A model generated the notes under the pieces. The model did not search any database and had not been told where the DNA came from. It saw nothing but the letters and a program-made list of their open reading frames with translations. The position numbers and the translations under genes are program-made. A stretch of DNA of 64,000 bases from Planctomycetota bacterium (lineage in GTDB: Bacteria > Planctomycetota > UBA1135 > GCA-002686595): contig VGYZ01000002.1 of NCBI GenBank assembly GCA_016872795.1, forward strand, positions 1-64,000, written 5' to 3'. Shown piece by piece: positions 7,250-16,648 of the stretch; position 1 is the first letter of the stretch, and each line of letters begins with the position of its first letter.

Positions 7250-8704
7250 ATGTCCTTCAAGAAGCGTCGTCATCGTCACAAGGGCCGCCACGGCGGCGGA
7301 TTCACTCAGGCCCCGCGTCCCGCCGAGCAGGTGTGGATCGACTTCTCGCTGCTCCCGCGCGAGCTCACTCCCGAGGAGACCGAGCAGCTCGAGGGCGAGC
7401 AGCCCAAGGCCAAGCGCGACTCGAAGTCCAAGGAGAGGAAAGCGACAAGCTACTCCGAGCTGCAGGCCATGAGCCTCGCGGACCTGCACGATGTCGCCGA
7501 GGAAGAGTCGGTCGAGAACATCGCCGGTCGCCGCCGCGACGAGGTGATCTTCGAGATCGCCGCAGCACGCCTGCGCGCGGACACTCCGGTCGAGGTCGAG
7601 GGCGTGGTCGAGATCACGCGCGAGAACCACGCCTTCGTGCGTCAGGCCGACGCGGCCTACCTGCCGGCGCACGAGGACGCGCTGGTCATGCCGTCGCTCG
7701 TGCGCCAGTACGGCATCCAGAGCGGCATGTCGCTCAAGGGCCGGCTGCGTCCGCCCTTCGGCACCGAGCGCCACTTCGGCGTGGTCGCGATCGAGTCGAT
7801 CGACTTCCACCCGCCCGAGGAAGCCGCGATGCGCTCGCCCTTCAAGGAGCTCGTGCCGCTCTATCCCGAGCAGCGCATCCTGCTCGAGGGCACCGACGAG
7901 AACCCGATGGAGATGCGCATCGTCGATCTCGTCACGCCGATCGGCCGCGGCCAGCGCGGCCTGATCGTCGCGCCGCCGCGCACGGGCAAGACGATCCTCT
8001 TGCAGATGCTCGCCAAGTCGATCGTCAAGAACGCCCCCGACGCGCACCTGATCATCCTCCTGATCGACGAGCGCCCCGAGGAAGTCACCGACTTCGAGCG
8101 CATGATCCCCGAGGGCGTGCGCGAGGTAGTCAGCTCGACCTTCGACGAGCCCGCGGCGCGCCACATCCAAGTGGCCGAGATGGTCATGCGCCGCGCGCGC
8201 TCGATGGTCGAGGCGGGCGAGGATGTGGTGATCCTGCTCGATTCGATCACGCGCCTCGCGCGCGCCTGCAACATCGAGGCGCCGTCCAACGGCAAGCTGC
8301 TCTCGGGCGGCATCGAGGCCAGCGCCCTGCAGATGCCCAAGAAGTTCTTCGGCTCGGCGCGCAAGATCGAGGGCGGCGGCTCGCTGACGATCCTCGGCAC
8401 GGCGTTGATCGAGACCGGCTCGAAGATGGACGAGGTGATCTTCGAGGAGTTCAAGGGCACGGGCAACATGGAGATCGTGCTCGACCGGCGGCTGTCCGAC
8501 CGGCGCATCTTCCCGGCGATCGACATCAATCGCTCGGGCACGCGCAAGGAAGAGCTGCTGTTCACGCCCGAGGAGATCCGCCGCGTGTGGATGCTGCGCA
8601 AGGTGCTGAACGAGATGGACCCGGTCGAGGCCATGGAGATGCTGACGCAGAAAATGCGCAAGACGCGCAGCAACGCGGAGTTCTTGCTCACCATCGGCAG
8701 CTAG
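7250..8704 (+). CDS. rho: Transcription termination factor Rho
   Basis: Rho is a hexameric RNA-dependent ATPase that terminates transcription. This 484-residue protein has a basic, His/Arg-rich N-terminal extension (SFKKRRHRHKGRHGGG), a Rho N-terminal helical segment (about 68-110), and a cold-shock-like RNA-binding domain (about 112-190). The RecA-like ATPase core carries Walker A APPRTGKT (241-248), LLIDERPEEVTDF, VVILLDSITRLARACN and the Q/R-loop region SALQMPKKFFGSARKIEGGGSL. Walker A differs from the common PPKAGKT at two residues, but the catalytic GKT is intact. ATG start. The next gene begins 23 bp downstream and may be co-transcribed. Confidence 0.97.
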   Translation: MSFKKRRHRHKGRHGGGFTQAPRPAEQVWIDFSLLPRELTPEETEQLEGEQPKAKRDSKSKERKATSYSELQAMSLADLHDVAEEESVENIAGRRRDEVIFEIAAARLRADTPVEVEGVVEITRENHAFVRQADAAYLPAHEDALVMPSLVRQYGIQSGMSLKGRLRPPFGTERHFGVVAIESIDFHPPEEAAMRSPFKELVPLYPEQRILLEGTDENPMEMRIVDLVTPIGRGQRGLIVAPPRTGKTILLQMLAKSIVKNAPDAHLIILLIDERPEEVTDFERMIPEGVREVVSSTFDEPAARHIQVAEMVMRRARSMVEAGEDVVILLDSITRLARACNIEAPSNGKLLSGGIEASALQMPKKFFGSARKIEGGGSLTILGTALIETGSKMDEVIFEEFKGTGNMEIVLDRRLSDRRIFPAIDINRSGTRKEELLFTPEEIRRVWMLRKVLNEMDPVEAMEMLTQKMRKTRSNAEFLLTIGS

Positions 8705-8727
8705 CGAGCGTCGGAAGAGACCCATCC

Positions 8728-11088
8728 GTGAAGCGTGCCGTCGTCGCGTTGCTGCTCGTCTCGGCCGCGGCGCTCTTCGCCGCGTGGCTGTCTCGGCCCG
8801 TGACGGTCGACACGCCGGTGGGACCGCGCGACCTGCGCTTCCTCGGGTCCACGCCGCTCGCGCTCGAGCCGGGCGCGGACACGCTGCGGGCGAGCGAGTG
8901 CACGACCGTGCTGCGCGCGCGCTTTCTGGATCCTGCGGGCCGCCCCGTCTCGGGCGCGCGCCTCTCGTGCCCGTGGCCGCGCGCGAGCGCGACGAGCGGT
9001 GACGACGGCCGCGCCACGCTGGCCTTGGCACTGCTCGCGAGCACGGACCTGCGCACGCTGCACCTGCGCGCGAGCGCGAGCGGCTACGCCAATGTGGCCT
9101 GGGCCGTCCGCGCGCGCGATGCGGAAGTGACCGACCTCGGCGACATCCTGCTCGGGCCGGCCGGACGCGTGCGCGGGCGGGTGGTCGACGAGTCCGGTGT
9201 GGCGCTCTCTTCCGCCGAAGTGCGCGCGGCCGCTGGCTTCGGCGACGACGCACCTTCGCGGCTCCACGGACCGACGGACGCGGTCGCCAGCGTCACCGCG
9301 GATGCGAACGGCGAGTTCGAGCTCGAAGGCGTGCCCGTCGGTCCCGTGCGCGTCTGGGCCGGCTCCGTCGCGTCCTTCTGGAGCGCCTCCGACCCGTTCG
9401 ACCTCGCCGCGGGCGCCCGCGTCGAGGGCCTCGTGCTCGTCGTGCGAGCGATTCCGCCGGACAATGTGCTCGAGATCGAGGTCGTAGATCCCGACGGGGC
9501 GCCGGTGAGCGGCGCGGCGATCCTCTACCGCCGGACAGACGGACGCAGCCCCGGCTCGGGGCAAGGCGTGGCGGATGAGCGCGGTCGCTGGCGCTTGGTG
9601 GCCGAGGAGCGCGTGCCGCACGAGCTGCGCGCGAGCGACCTCGACGGCACCCTGCGGCCAGCGCGCGTCAGCGGAGCCATGCCGGGCTCGGGCGAAGTGG
9701 TGCTCGCGCTCGGTCGACCGGTTCCGCTGCGCATCGCCGTGCGCGACGAGTCGGGCCAGCCGATCGAGCGCTGGCAGCTCGAGCTGCGCGAGCTCGCGCT
9801 CGTCGGCAATGTCGCGGGCGCCGTGTTCCTGCCCCGCGAGCGCGAGCAGGGCACGCTCGATCTGGCGCTGCCACTCGAACCCTTCACGCTCGCACTCTCC
9901 GCCGAGGGCTACCGCGAGGCGCGCTTCGGACCCTTCGATCCAGTGCAGACCGGCGACGAGATCGCCGTGGTGCTCGCGGCGCTTCCGAAGCTGGGCGGCA
10001 TCGTGCACCACAATGGCGAGCCGATCGAGCGTGCCCGCGTGTCCCTGCACCGCGCGACGCCCGCCGGCGTGGAGCTGTCGATCAACGGCTTTCCCGCGCG
10101 CTGCGAGCCCACCCCCGTCGCGACGAGCACGACCGACGCGCGCGGCGAGTTCGCGCTGTCGCTGTCAGGCGCGGGCGAGTATTTCCTGCGCGCGGAGGCC
10201 GACGGCTGGAGCGCCACGGACGCTGGACCGGTCACGCTCAGCGGCGAAGCCAACGCCACAGGCCTGCATCTCGAGCTCCTGCGCGGTGGCACGCTCGAAG
10301 TCCAAGTGCGCGTCAATCCGGGCGAGTCGCTCGAGGGTCGCATCGTCGCACTCTCCCGCGGCGACGGCCTGCCCTTCACGCTGCGCACGGACTCGCAGGG
10401 ACGCGTGCGCGTCGAGCACATGACCCCGGGAGCGTGGTGGATCGGCGCCGGGGAGCGCGAGCTCACGCCTGGCAGCTTCCAGGCCGCGCGCACTCCGCGC
10501 GGCGCACCGGCCGCGATACCGACGAACACCAGCGTCGAGGACGGCGAAACGGCGCGCGTCACGGTCTCGCTCGAAGTGCGCCCGCGGACCTTCGTGCGCG
10601 GCGTGCTCGCCCTCGGAGGCCAGAGTGCGGGAGCGTGGCAGGTGCAAGTCGCGCGCGCCGACGCGCCGACGCGCATCGTTCGCCGTGCCACGCTCGATGG
10701 CGCGGGCCGCTTCGAGCTCGGCACGAGCGAGCCCGGCCTCCATGTGTTCTCGTTCCACGACCCCGCGCGCGGCGCGGAGCTCTACACGCTCGACTGCGCC
10801 GTCGAGCTCGTCGAAGGCGAGCAGCGCTGGCAACTCGACCTTCCCACGGGCCGCGTTCAGGGGCGCCTCGCGCGGCTCGCGCGGCGCGAGGACGCGCTCG
10901 AGTGGCGCGCGGAACCGCTCTCGGGCATCGCGGCCAGCGGCCTGATCGTCCCCGACGCCGAGGGGACCTTCCTCTTGCCGCGCGTGCCCGCCGGCGAAGT
11001 GCGCGTGCTGCGCGCCTTCGCCGACAACCGAGCCGACCTGCGCCGCTTCCAGCTCCCCGAGCGCGCGACCTACGACCTCGACCTGTAG
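8728..11088 (+). CDS. Large exported protein with carboxypeptidase-regulatory-like domains
   Basis: This 786-residue protein begins with a hydrophobic N-terminal segment (about 2-18, AVVALLLVSAAALFAAWL), a signal peptide or anchor. It continues as a string of beta-sandwich modules of the carboxypeptidase-regulatory type, about seven by eye. Each has the signature VxDxxGxPVSGAxV followed by T/GxFxLxGVPVGPVRV, for example at about residues 55-125, 150-215 and 235-300. Such modules are common in cell-surface and TonB-linked proteins and usually serve binding or spacing rather than catalysis. The GTG start at 8728 is preceded by GGAAGAG about 9 bases upstream. No catalytic domain is visible. It may share the rho transcript. 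Confidence 0.75.
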   Translation: MKRAVVALLLVSAAALFAAWLSRPVTVDTPVGPRDLRFLGSTPLALEPGADTLRASECTTVLRARFLDPAGRPVSGARLSCPWPRASATSGDDGRATLALALLASTDLRTLHLRASASGYANVAWAVRARDAEVTDLGDILLGPAGRVRGRVVDESGVALSSAEVRAAAGFGDDAPSRLHGPTDAVASVTADANGEFELEGVPVGPVRVWAGSVASFWSASDPFDLAAGARVEGLVLVVRAIPPDNVLEIEVVDPDGAPVSGAAILYRRTDGRSPGSGQGVADERGRWRLVAEERVPHELRASDLDGTLRPARVSGAMPGSGEVVLALGRPVPLRIAVRDESGQPIERWQLELRELALVGNVAGAVFLPREREQGTLDLALPLEPFTLALSAEGYREARFGPFDPVQTGDEIAVVLAALPKLGGIVHHNGEPIERARVSLHRATPAGVELSINGFPARCEPTPVATSTTDARGEFALSLSGAGEYFLRAEADGWSATDAGPVTLSGEANATGLHLELLRGGTLEVQVRVNPGESLEGRIVALSRGDGLPFTLRTDSQGRVRVEHMTPGAWWIGAGERELTPGSFQAARTPRGAPAAIPTNTSVEDGETARVTVSLEVRPRTFVRGVLALGGQSAGAWQVQVARADAPTRIVRRATLDGAGRFELGTSEPGLHVFSFHDPARGAELYTLDCAVELVEGEQRWQLDLPTGRVQGRLARLARREDALEWRAEPLSGIAASGLIVPDAEGTFLLPRVPAGEVRVLRAFADNRADLRRFQLPERATYDLDL

Positions 11089-11150
11089 CGAGTGTCGGCG
11101 GACTGCACCGGCGGGGATACGCGCGCTCCCGCGACATGTTCCCCACCTGC

Positions 11151-11200
11151 GCCGTTCCCGGCGCGCTCGAAGTGCATCCCGCGGCGAGCCTCGCGCCGCG
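11151..11200. other. Convergent intergenic spacer with small hairpin
   Basis: The 127-bp gap between convergent genes (11089-11215) contains CGCGGCG and CGCCGCG separated by 7 bases at about 11180-11200. A hairpin is possible, but no U-run follows, so no intrinsic terminator can be assigned. Confidence 0.3.
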
Positions 11201-11215
11201 CGAGCGCTCGAATCC

Positions 11216-11989
11216 TCAGCCCATCCAGGCGCCGTTGTTCATGTCGAGCGCTTGACCGGTCACACCGCGAGCGTCCTTCGAGATGAGCCAGCGCACGAGG
11301 CCAGCGACATCCTCGGGCTCGCTCATGCGCTTGAGCGGAACAGACTCCATCGCGACCTCCAGCGCGCGCTCGTAGCTCGCGTTCATGGCGCGCGCGAAGC
11401 CGTCGAGGCCGGTGCGCGCCATCTCGGTGTTCACCCAGCCGGGGCACACGGCGTTGACCTGCACATTGGCGGGTGCGAGCTCGGCCGCGAGCGCACGCAC
11501 GAGGCCGAGCAGCGCGGTCTTGGAAGCGCAGTAACCGGTGTAGTTGGCCACGCCGATGCGGGCGAGGATCGAAGCGATCACGACGAGGTGGCGCGGCGCC
11601 GGTCCGGGCGCGAGGTGGCGCTCCGCGGCGCGCAGGCACGAGTAAGTCCCGACGAGGTTGGTCGCCACGATGTCGTCGAAGCGATCCTTCGGCCCCGCGG
11701 AGTTGGGGCCACCGATGCCGGAGTTGGCGACCAGCACATGCACGGGACCGAAACGCGCGAGCGCGTCGGCAAAGGCGCGGTCGACGAGCTTGCGCTCGCG
11801 GATGTCGCAAGCAATCGCCTGCGCCTGCGCGCCCTGCTCCCGCGCGAGCCTTGCCGTGGCTTCGAGCCGCGCGACGCCGCGCGCGAGCAGCGTGAGTGAG
11901 GTGCCCTTGCTCGCGAGCCCGAGCGCGATGGCGCGCCCGATGCCGGTGCCGGCCCCAGTGACGACGATGTGGCGCGCTGCCTTGGCCAT
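11216..11989 (-). CDS. SDR family oxidoreductase
   Basis: This is a classical short-chain dehydrogenase/reductase of 257 residues. It shows the nucleotide-binding TGAGTGIG (11-18), DIR in place of the usual DV after the fourth strand, NSGIG instead of NAG, a catalytic Ser in VIASIL, and the Tyr-Lys pair in YTGYCASK. PGWVNTEM follows. The set resembles FabG and 3-hydroxybutyrate dehydrogenase-like members, but the substrate cannot be read from sequence. Absence of an acidic residue after strand 2 (LLARG) leans toward NADP(H). It ends convergently with the upstream plus-strand gene and lies 16 bp downstream of trxB. Confidence 0.88.
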   Translation of the reverse strand: MAKAARHIVVTGAGTGIGRAIALGLASKGTSLTLLARGVARLEATARLAREQGAQAQAIACDIRERKLVDRAFADALARFGPVHVLVANSGIGGPNSAGPKDRFDDIVATNLVGTYSCLRAAERHLAPGPAPRHLVVIASILARIGVANYTGYCASKTALLGLVRALAAELAPANVQVNAVCPGWVNTEMARTGLDGFARAMNASYERALEVAMESVPLKRMSEPEDVAGLVRWLISKDARGVTGQALDMNNGAWMG

Positions 11990-12005
11990 GCCCGACGACG
12001 CGCGC

Positions 12006-12944
12006 TCAGTGCGCGCCCTCTCGCTCGAGCCAGCGCTCGGCGTCGATCGCGGCCATGCAGCCCATGCCGGCCGCCGTCACGGCCTGCCGGTAGGTCTTGT
12101 CCGCGACATCACCGGCCGCGAACACGCCTTCCACCGAGGTGTAGGTGCCCGAGTGCACCTGGAGGTAGCCGGTCTCGTCGGCATCGAGCACGCCCTCGAA
12201 CAGCTCCGTGTTCGGCTTGTGGCCGATCGCCACGAACACACCGTCGGTCTTTTCCACCGAGAGCGCGCCCGTGCGCGTGTCCTTGACGCGCACCGAGTCG
12301 ACCTTGCCCTTCTCGTTGGCGAGGATCTCGACGATCTCCTTGTTCAGGAGCCACGCGATCTTCGGGTTCGCCTTGGCGCGGTCGAGCATGATCTTCGAGG
12401 CGCGGAACTCCTCGCGGCGGTGCACCACGGTCACCTTCGCGCACATGCGCGTCAGGTAGTTGGCCTCCTCCATCGCGGTGTCGCCGCCGCCGACGATCAG
12501 CACTTCCTTGCCCTTGAAGAAGGATCCGTCGCAGGTCGCGCAGGCTGACACGCCATGCCCCATGAGGCGCGTCTCGCTCTCGATGCCCAGCAGCTTGGCG
12601 CTCGCGCCCGTGCAGATGACGACCGCCTTGGCGCGGTACTCGTTGAAGTCGGTCCAGAGCGTGAAGGGGCGCTTGGAGAAGTCGATCTTGACCACCTGCT
12701 CGAACACGATCTCCGTGCCGAAGCGCGCCGCCTGCTCCTTGAATTCCTCCATCATCTTCGGGCCTTCGACGCCCTTGGGATAGCCGGGGTAGTTCTCGAC
12801 ATCGGTCGTGATCGTCAGCTGACCGCCCGGCTGCATGCCCTCGAAGAGCAGCGGCTTGAGGTTGGCGCGCGCGGTGTAGATGGCGGCGGTGTAGCCGGCG
12901 GGGCCGGAGCCGATGATGATGACGTCGCGAACTGCGGAACTCAT
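12006..12944 (-). CDS. trxB: Thioredoxin-disulfide reductase
   Basis: This FAD-dependent enzyme transfers electrons from NADPH to thioredoxin. The 312-residue protein has the FAD site IIGSGPAGYTAA (11-21), the redox-active SACATCDG (Cys135 and Cys138), the NADPH site VGGGDTAMEEA with HRR, and the C-terminal GVFAAGDVADKTYRQAVTAAGMGCMAA. Length and motifs match low-molecular-weight TrxR. The ATG at 12944 is chosen; the longer open frame upstream runs into the divergent gene. The inositol-phosphatase-like gene starts 52 bp away in the opposite direction. Confidence 0.96.
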   Translation of the reverse strand: MSSAVRDVIIIGSGPAGYTAAIYTARANLKPLLFEGMQPGGQLTITTDVENYPGYPKGVEGPKMMEEFKEQAARFGTEIVFEQVVKIDFSKRPFTLWTDFNEYRAKAVVICTGASAKLLGIESETRLMGHGVSACATCDGSFFKGKEVLIVGGGDTAMEEANYLTRMCAKVTVVHRREEFRASKIMLDRAKANPKIAWLLNKEIVEILANEKGKVDSVRVKDTRTGALSVEKTDGVFVAIGHKPNTELFEGVLDADETGYLQVHSGTYTSVEGVFAAGDVADKTYRQAVTAAGMGCMAAIDAERWLEREGAH

Positions 12945-12996
12945 GGGGTGTCCCGGGAGGCGCGAAGGCCCCAACGGGCCGAGTATCCTAAGCAGG

Positions 12997-14052
12997 ATGA
13001 AGGTGGATATCGAGCCGAACCACAGCGAGCGGTGCTGGATCCAGCCACTCCGCGAGCTGTGCGCGGAAATCCGCACGCACGCTCGCGCCGCCATGACGGC
13101 GGCCGTCGAGGCCGGCGACCTCGACTTGGCCGCCCGCGCGGTCCGCCAAGGCGCAGGCGACATCACCTATGCGGTCGACGCGCGCGTCGAAGCGGCGATC
13201 GAGCGCTGGACCGGCCGAGTCGCGCGCACGCAGGCGCTCTCGGTGCTCACCGAGGACACAGGCTGGCGCCACCTCGGCCCCGACGGCGCGGGCGGAGTCC
13301 GCGAGTTCGCGGGCTTCGACCACGGCGGACCGCGCATCGCGCTCGATCCGATCGATGGCACGCGCAACTTGATGTGCGACCTGCGCTCGGCGTGGACTGT
13401 CGTGTCCTTTGCGCCGCCTGGCCCTGGCGCACCGCGGCTGCGCGATGTGTCGCTCGGAATCGTCAGCGAGATTCCCGACACGCGCGGCGGCCGCTACCGA
13501 CATCTCGCGGCCGTATGCGGGGAAGCCTGCAGCTTCGAGGAGCGCGAGCTCGCTGACGACGCACTCGTGCGCGCGAGAAAGCTCACGGCCAGCGACGACG
13601 CGCGCGTCGACCACGGCTACTTCCCGATCTTCCGTTACTCGCCGGACCAGCGGCCCGCACTCGCGCGCATCGAAGCGGACTTCACCGAGCGCCTGCGCAT
13701 CCATGAAGGCGCCAACCTGCGCCACTTCTTCGACGACCAGTACATCTCGAACGCCGGACAGCTGTTCCTGCTCGCGATCGGCACCTACCGCATGATCGCG
13801 GATGTGCGCGGCTGGCTCGCGGAGCGCATGGCGCATACAACCGTGAACTCGCACCCCTACGATGTCGCCGGCGCGATCTTCTGCGCGCGCGCGGCGGGCT
13901 GCACCGTCGAAGGGCCGCTCGGCGCGGAGCTCGACTTCGAGCTCGATGTCGTGACGCCGGTCAACTTCGTGGGCTTCGCCAACTCGGCCACTGCGCGGCG
14001 CATCCGCCCGCACCTCGAGGCCGCGCTGCGCGCGACGCCGCAAGCTACTTGA
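12997..14052 (+). CDS. Inositol monophosphatase family protein
   Basis: This 351-residue member of the lithium-sensitive phosphatase superfamily carries the metal motif LDPIDGTRN (about residues 117-125), an upstream acidic pair in LTEDTGW, and the C-terminal SHPYDVAGAIFCARAAGC (family W/HxDxAxG). It is longer than IMPase (about 270) because of an insertion between the two metal motifs (RVDHGYFPIFRYSPDQRPALARIE region) that I do not recognise. Likely substrates are a sugar or inositol phosphate, or PAP; sequence alone does not decide. The ATG at 12997 follows AGCAGG directly. Its stop overlaps the end of the convergent SGNH gene by 8 bp. Confidence 0.8.
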   Translation: MKVDIEPNHSERCWIQPLRELCAEIRTHARAAMTAAVEAGDLDLAARAVRQGAGDITYAVDARVEAAIERWTGRVARTQALSVLTEDTGWRHLGPDGAGGVREFAGFDHGGPRIALDPIDGTRNLMCDLRSAWTVVSFAPPGPGAPRLRDVSLGIVSEIPDTRGGRYRHLAAVCGEACSFEERELADDALVRARKLTASDDARVDHGYFPIFRYSPDQRPALARIEADFTERLRIHEGANLRHFFDDQYISNAGQLFLLAIGTYRMIADVRGWLAERMAHTTVNSHPYDVAGAIFCARAAGCTVEGPLGAELDFELDVVTPVNFVGFANSATARRIRPHLEAALRATPQAT

Positions 14053-15169
14053 GCGTGGCGAAGTGCTCGGCGAGCGCGCGGGAGGCGAACTCGGCGCCCG
14101 CGACGCTCAGGTGGCCGGAGTCGAGGAAGCTCTCCTCGCGGTACAGCACGCTCTTGTCCTGCAGGAAGAGCTCCCCGAGCGAGCGATAGAACGCGATTTG
14201 TGCGGGGCGCAGCGGGCGACCGCGGAAGTTGGGTTGGTCCAAGAACACGAGCCGGATGCCGCGCTCGCGGCACAGCCGCGCGAGCTTCTCGGCATACAGG
14301 CGTGTGACGCGGAAGCGCGCGGGATCCGCGAAGTCGTCGGAGCCCTTCCACTCGGCCGCGAGCGCTCGCTCGTAGCTGACCGCCGCGGCCTGCTTTTCCA
14401 CACTGCGGTGGGCCTCGCTTCCCTCCGCGCTGTCGAGCTCGATGCGGAAGTAGCCGCGTTCCTCGACCTGCCGCGCGATCTCGGCGCGCATCTTGGGCTC
14501 GCCCGGCATCCAGTACGGGCTCGCCCCGCGCTCCAGCGCGAAGTTGGCGAGCGTCCGCACGCAGTCCTCCGGCCCGCGACCGAGCACATCGAGCGCGAGG
14601 TCGACATTGAGCTGCGCGACCGACCAAGCATGGAAGATGCCGCCCATGTCGAAGCCCGCGCCAGACTTCTCGAAGCGCACGAACTCGCGGCCGTCGATGA
14701 ACTCGTAGGGTCGCTCCCACGCCATGGCGAGCGCGTCGAGCGGCTTGCCAAAGCGCGTCAGCGTCTTGTGCGGATACTCGGGCACATCGGAGAGCACGCC
14801 GCACTCGACATACACGACGCTGGGTGAGGGATGGCGCTCGAGCCAACGCTCCAGCGTCAGGTACGAGATGTGCCGCGCGTTGCCGAAGGTCGAGAGGTTG
14901 ACCGAGCGCACATCGCGCCCGAGCAGCTCCTTCGCACGCTGGTCGAAGAGCGCGGGCATCACACCGCGCGCGGTCTGGGAACTCCCGACGAACACGACTT
15001 CCGCATCGCGCTCCGCGCGCACCAACTCGCGCAGCGTCGCGTGCCGCGCATCGGCGCACAGCGCGAGCTCGAAGTGCTGCGAAACTGCGAGCGCGAGCGC
15101 GCAGAACGCGAGGAACCACAGCCCTGCGAGCGAGCTCTTCGAACGCAGCGGTGACATGGGAGCTTCCAT
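14045..15169 (-). CDS. SGNH/AlgX-like O-acyltransferase partner protein
   Basis: This 374-residue protein has an N-terminal signal anchor (SSLAGLWFLAFCALALAVSQ), then an SGNH-hydrolase-like region. VVFVGSSQTARGVMP is the block I motif with a candidate nucleophilic Ser, VNLSTFGNAR follows, and near the C-terminus FLDSGHLSVAGAEFASRAL gives the Asp-x-x-His pair. Proteins of this type (AlgJ/AlgX, PatB, DltD-like) complete acyl transfer started by an MBOAT membrane partner. The upstream MBOAT gene overlaps it by one base (TGATG), so translation is coupled. Likely role: periplasmic O-acetylation of a surface polysaccharide or peptidoglycan; the acceptor is unknown. Confidence 0.8.
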   Translation of the reverse strand: MEAPMSPLRSKSSLAGLWFLAFCALALAVSQHFELALCADARHATLRELVRAERDAEVVFVGSSQTARGVMPALFDQRAKELLGRDVRSVNLSTFGNARHISYLTLERWLERHPSPSVVYVECGVLSDVPEYPHKTLTRFGKPLDALAMAWERPYEFIDGREFVRFEKSGAGFDMGGIFHAWSVAQLNVDLALDVLGRGPEDCVRTLANFALERGASPYWMPGEPKMRAEIARQVEERGYFRIELDSAEGSEAHRSVEKQAAAVSYERALAAEWKGSDDFADPARFRVTRLYAEKLARLCRERGIRLVFLDQPNFRGRPLRPAQIAFYRSLGELFLQDKSVLYREESFLDSGHLSVAGAEFASRALAEHFATLK

Positions 15170-16623
15170 CAGAACTGGAAGTAGATGAACGGAGCCTTGG
15201 CGTAGGAGAGCGCGCCGAGTGTGCCAGCGAACAGGCACAGACACAGGCCCTGCGCGACCGCGGGCAGCGCGAGCCAGCGCGCGCGAAGAACCTCATGCGG
15301 CCACGCGCGCGGCGTGAAGTGAATGAGCGCGGCGACGCACAACGCCACGAGACCCGCGGAGGACATCACCGCCGCTCCCGTGCCCGGAGAGAGCGTGCAG
15401 AGCAGGCGCAGCATCTCGAGCGAACCCGCGAGGCCGCGATTGCCTTCCGCGAGCGTGCCGTTGCGGAAGAACAGCATGCTGAAAGCGACCACGCCGAACA
15501 CGCCGGCCCGTCGTGCCACGCGCTCCCAAAGTGGAGGGGCCGCGCGCTCCTCGCGCCTCGCAGGCGTGCCGAACGCCGCACCGACGAAGGTGAACACGCC
15601 GTGCATGAGACCCCAGATCACATAGTTCCAGCCCGCTCCGTGCCACAAGCCCGTGAGCAGCATCGTGCCCATCAGGTTGCGCAAGAACTCGAGCCGGTGC
15701 GCGCCTCGACCACCGAGAGGGAGAAACACATAGTCGCGAAACCAATTGGAGAGCGACATATGCCAGCGTCGCCAGAAGTCGCTGATCGACTGCGCCAGAA
15801 ACGGGCGCTCGAAGTTCTCGCACAGCTCGAAGCCCAGACAGGCCGCGGCTCCGATGGCGACATCCGAGTAGGCCGAGAAATCGAGGTAGAACTGGAAGAG
15901 CGCTCCACTGCAGCCCAGCGCGATGCCCTGCGCGCCATGTGCCGCCGGATCGGCGAACACGGGGTCGACGAGATGCTTGCCGATCACATCGGCGAGCAGC
16001 ACCTTCTTCGCAAGTCCCGTGACGATACGGTACAGCCCGCGAGCGACGCGGCCTTCGTCGTGACGGGCGGGAGTGTCGAGCTGCGGGAGGAAGTCTGTCG
16101 CGCGCACGATCGGACCTGCGACGAGCTGCGGGAAGAAGCTCACGAACAGGAAGAAGTCGAGCGGCGTGCGCGCCGGCGCGAGCTGCCGTCGGTAGATGTC
16201 GAATGTGTAGGACAGCGTCTGGAAGGTGTAGAAGCTGATGCCAGCGGGCAACACGATGTCCCACGGCACGAATGTCGACGCACGCTCGAAACCAGCGGCG
16301 GCCAGTCCGCGCGCGATGTTCTCGGCGAAGAAGTTGAAGTACTTGAAGTAGCCGAGCAGTCCGAGGTTGCCGATCAGGGAAGTCGCCAGCCATGCGCGTC
16401 GCACGCGTGGACTGTCGCTGCGGTGGATCGCGCCGCCACAGATCCAGTCGAGCGAGGCCGAGACCAGAATCAGGCCCAGAAACTTGACGTTCCAGCCCGC
16501 GTAGAAGACGCAGCTCGCCAGCACGAGCCAGACGATGCTCGCGCGGCGTTGGCGCGCGAGTGCCCAGTACCCGAAGTACACGAGCAGAAAGAAGCACACG
16601 AACTCGGTCGAGTTGAACGCCAT
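15169..16623 (-). CDS. MBOAT family membrane O-acyltransferase (AlgI-like)
   Basis: This 484-residue polytopic membrane protein has the MBOAT hallmarks: GYFKYFNFFAEN, LPAGISFYTFQTLSYTFDIYRR, FPQLVAGPIVR, DFSAYSDVAIGAAACLGF, FWRRWHMSLSNWFRDYVFLPLGG, and the catalytic-His block TGLWHGAGWNYVIWGLMHG. AlgI-type enzymes pass an acetyl group across the membrane for O-acetylation of extracellular glycans. ATG start at 16623. It is 25 bp downstream of the molybdopterin-fold gene and overlaps the SGNH gene by one base. With that partner it forms a two-gene O-acylation unit. Confidence 0.93.
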   Translation of the reverse strand: MAFNSTEFVCFFLLVYFGYWALARQRRASIVWLVLASCVFYAGWNVKFLGLILVSASLDWICGGAIHRSDSPRVRRAWLATSLIGNLGLLGYFKYFNFFAENIARGLAAAGFERASTFVPWDIVLPAGISFYTFQTLSYTFDIYRRQLAPARTPLDFFLFVSFFPQLVAGPIVRATDFLPQLDTPARHDEGRVARGLYRIVTGLAKKVLLADVIGKHLVDPVFADPAAHGAQGIALGCSGALFQFYLDFSAYSDVAIGAAACLGFELCENFERPFLAQSISDFWRRWHMSLSNWFRDYVFLPLGGRGAHRLEFLRNLMGTMLLTGLWHGAGWNYVIWGLMHGVFTFVGAAFGTPARREERAAPPLWERVARRAGVFGVVAFSMLFFRNGTLAEGNRGLAGSLEMLRLLCTLSPGTGAAVMSSAGLVALCVAALIHFTPRAWPHEVLRARWLALPAVAQGLCLCLFAGTLGALSYAKAPFIYFQF

Positions 16624-16648
16624 GGTTCCCCGCGCGTGGAGGACCGTA

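Noticed and set aside
12945-13166. N-terminal extension of TrxB to 13166
   Set aside because: The extra 74 codons overlap the divergent phosphatase gene and carry no conserved sequence; the FAD motif starts at the normal distance from the ATG at 12944.
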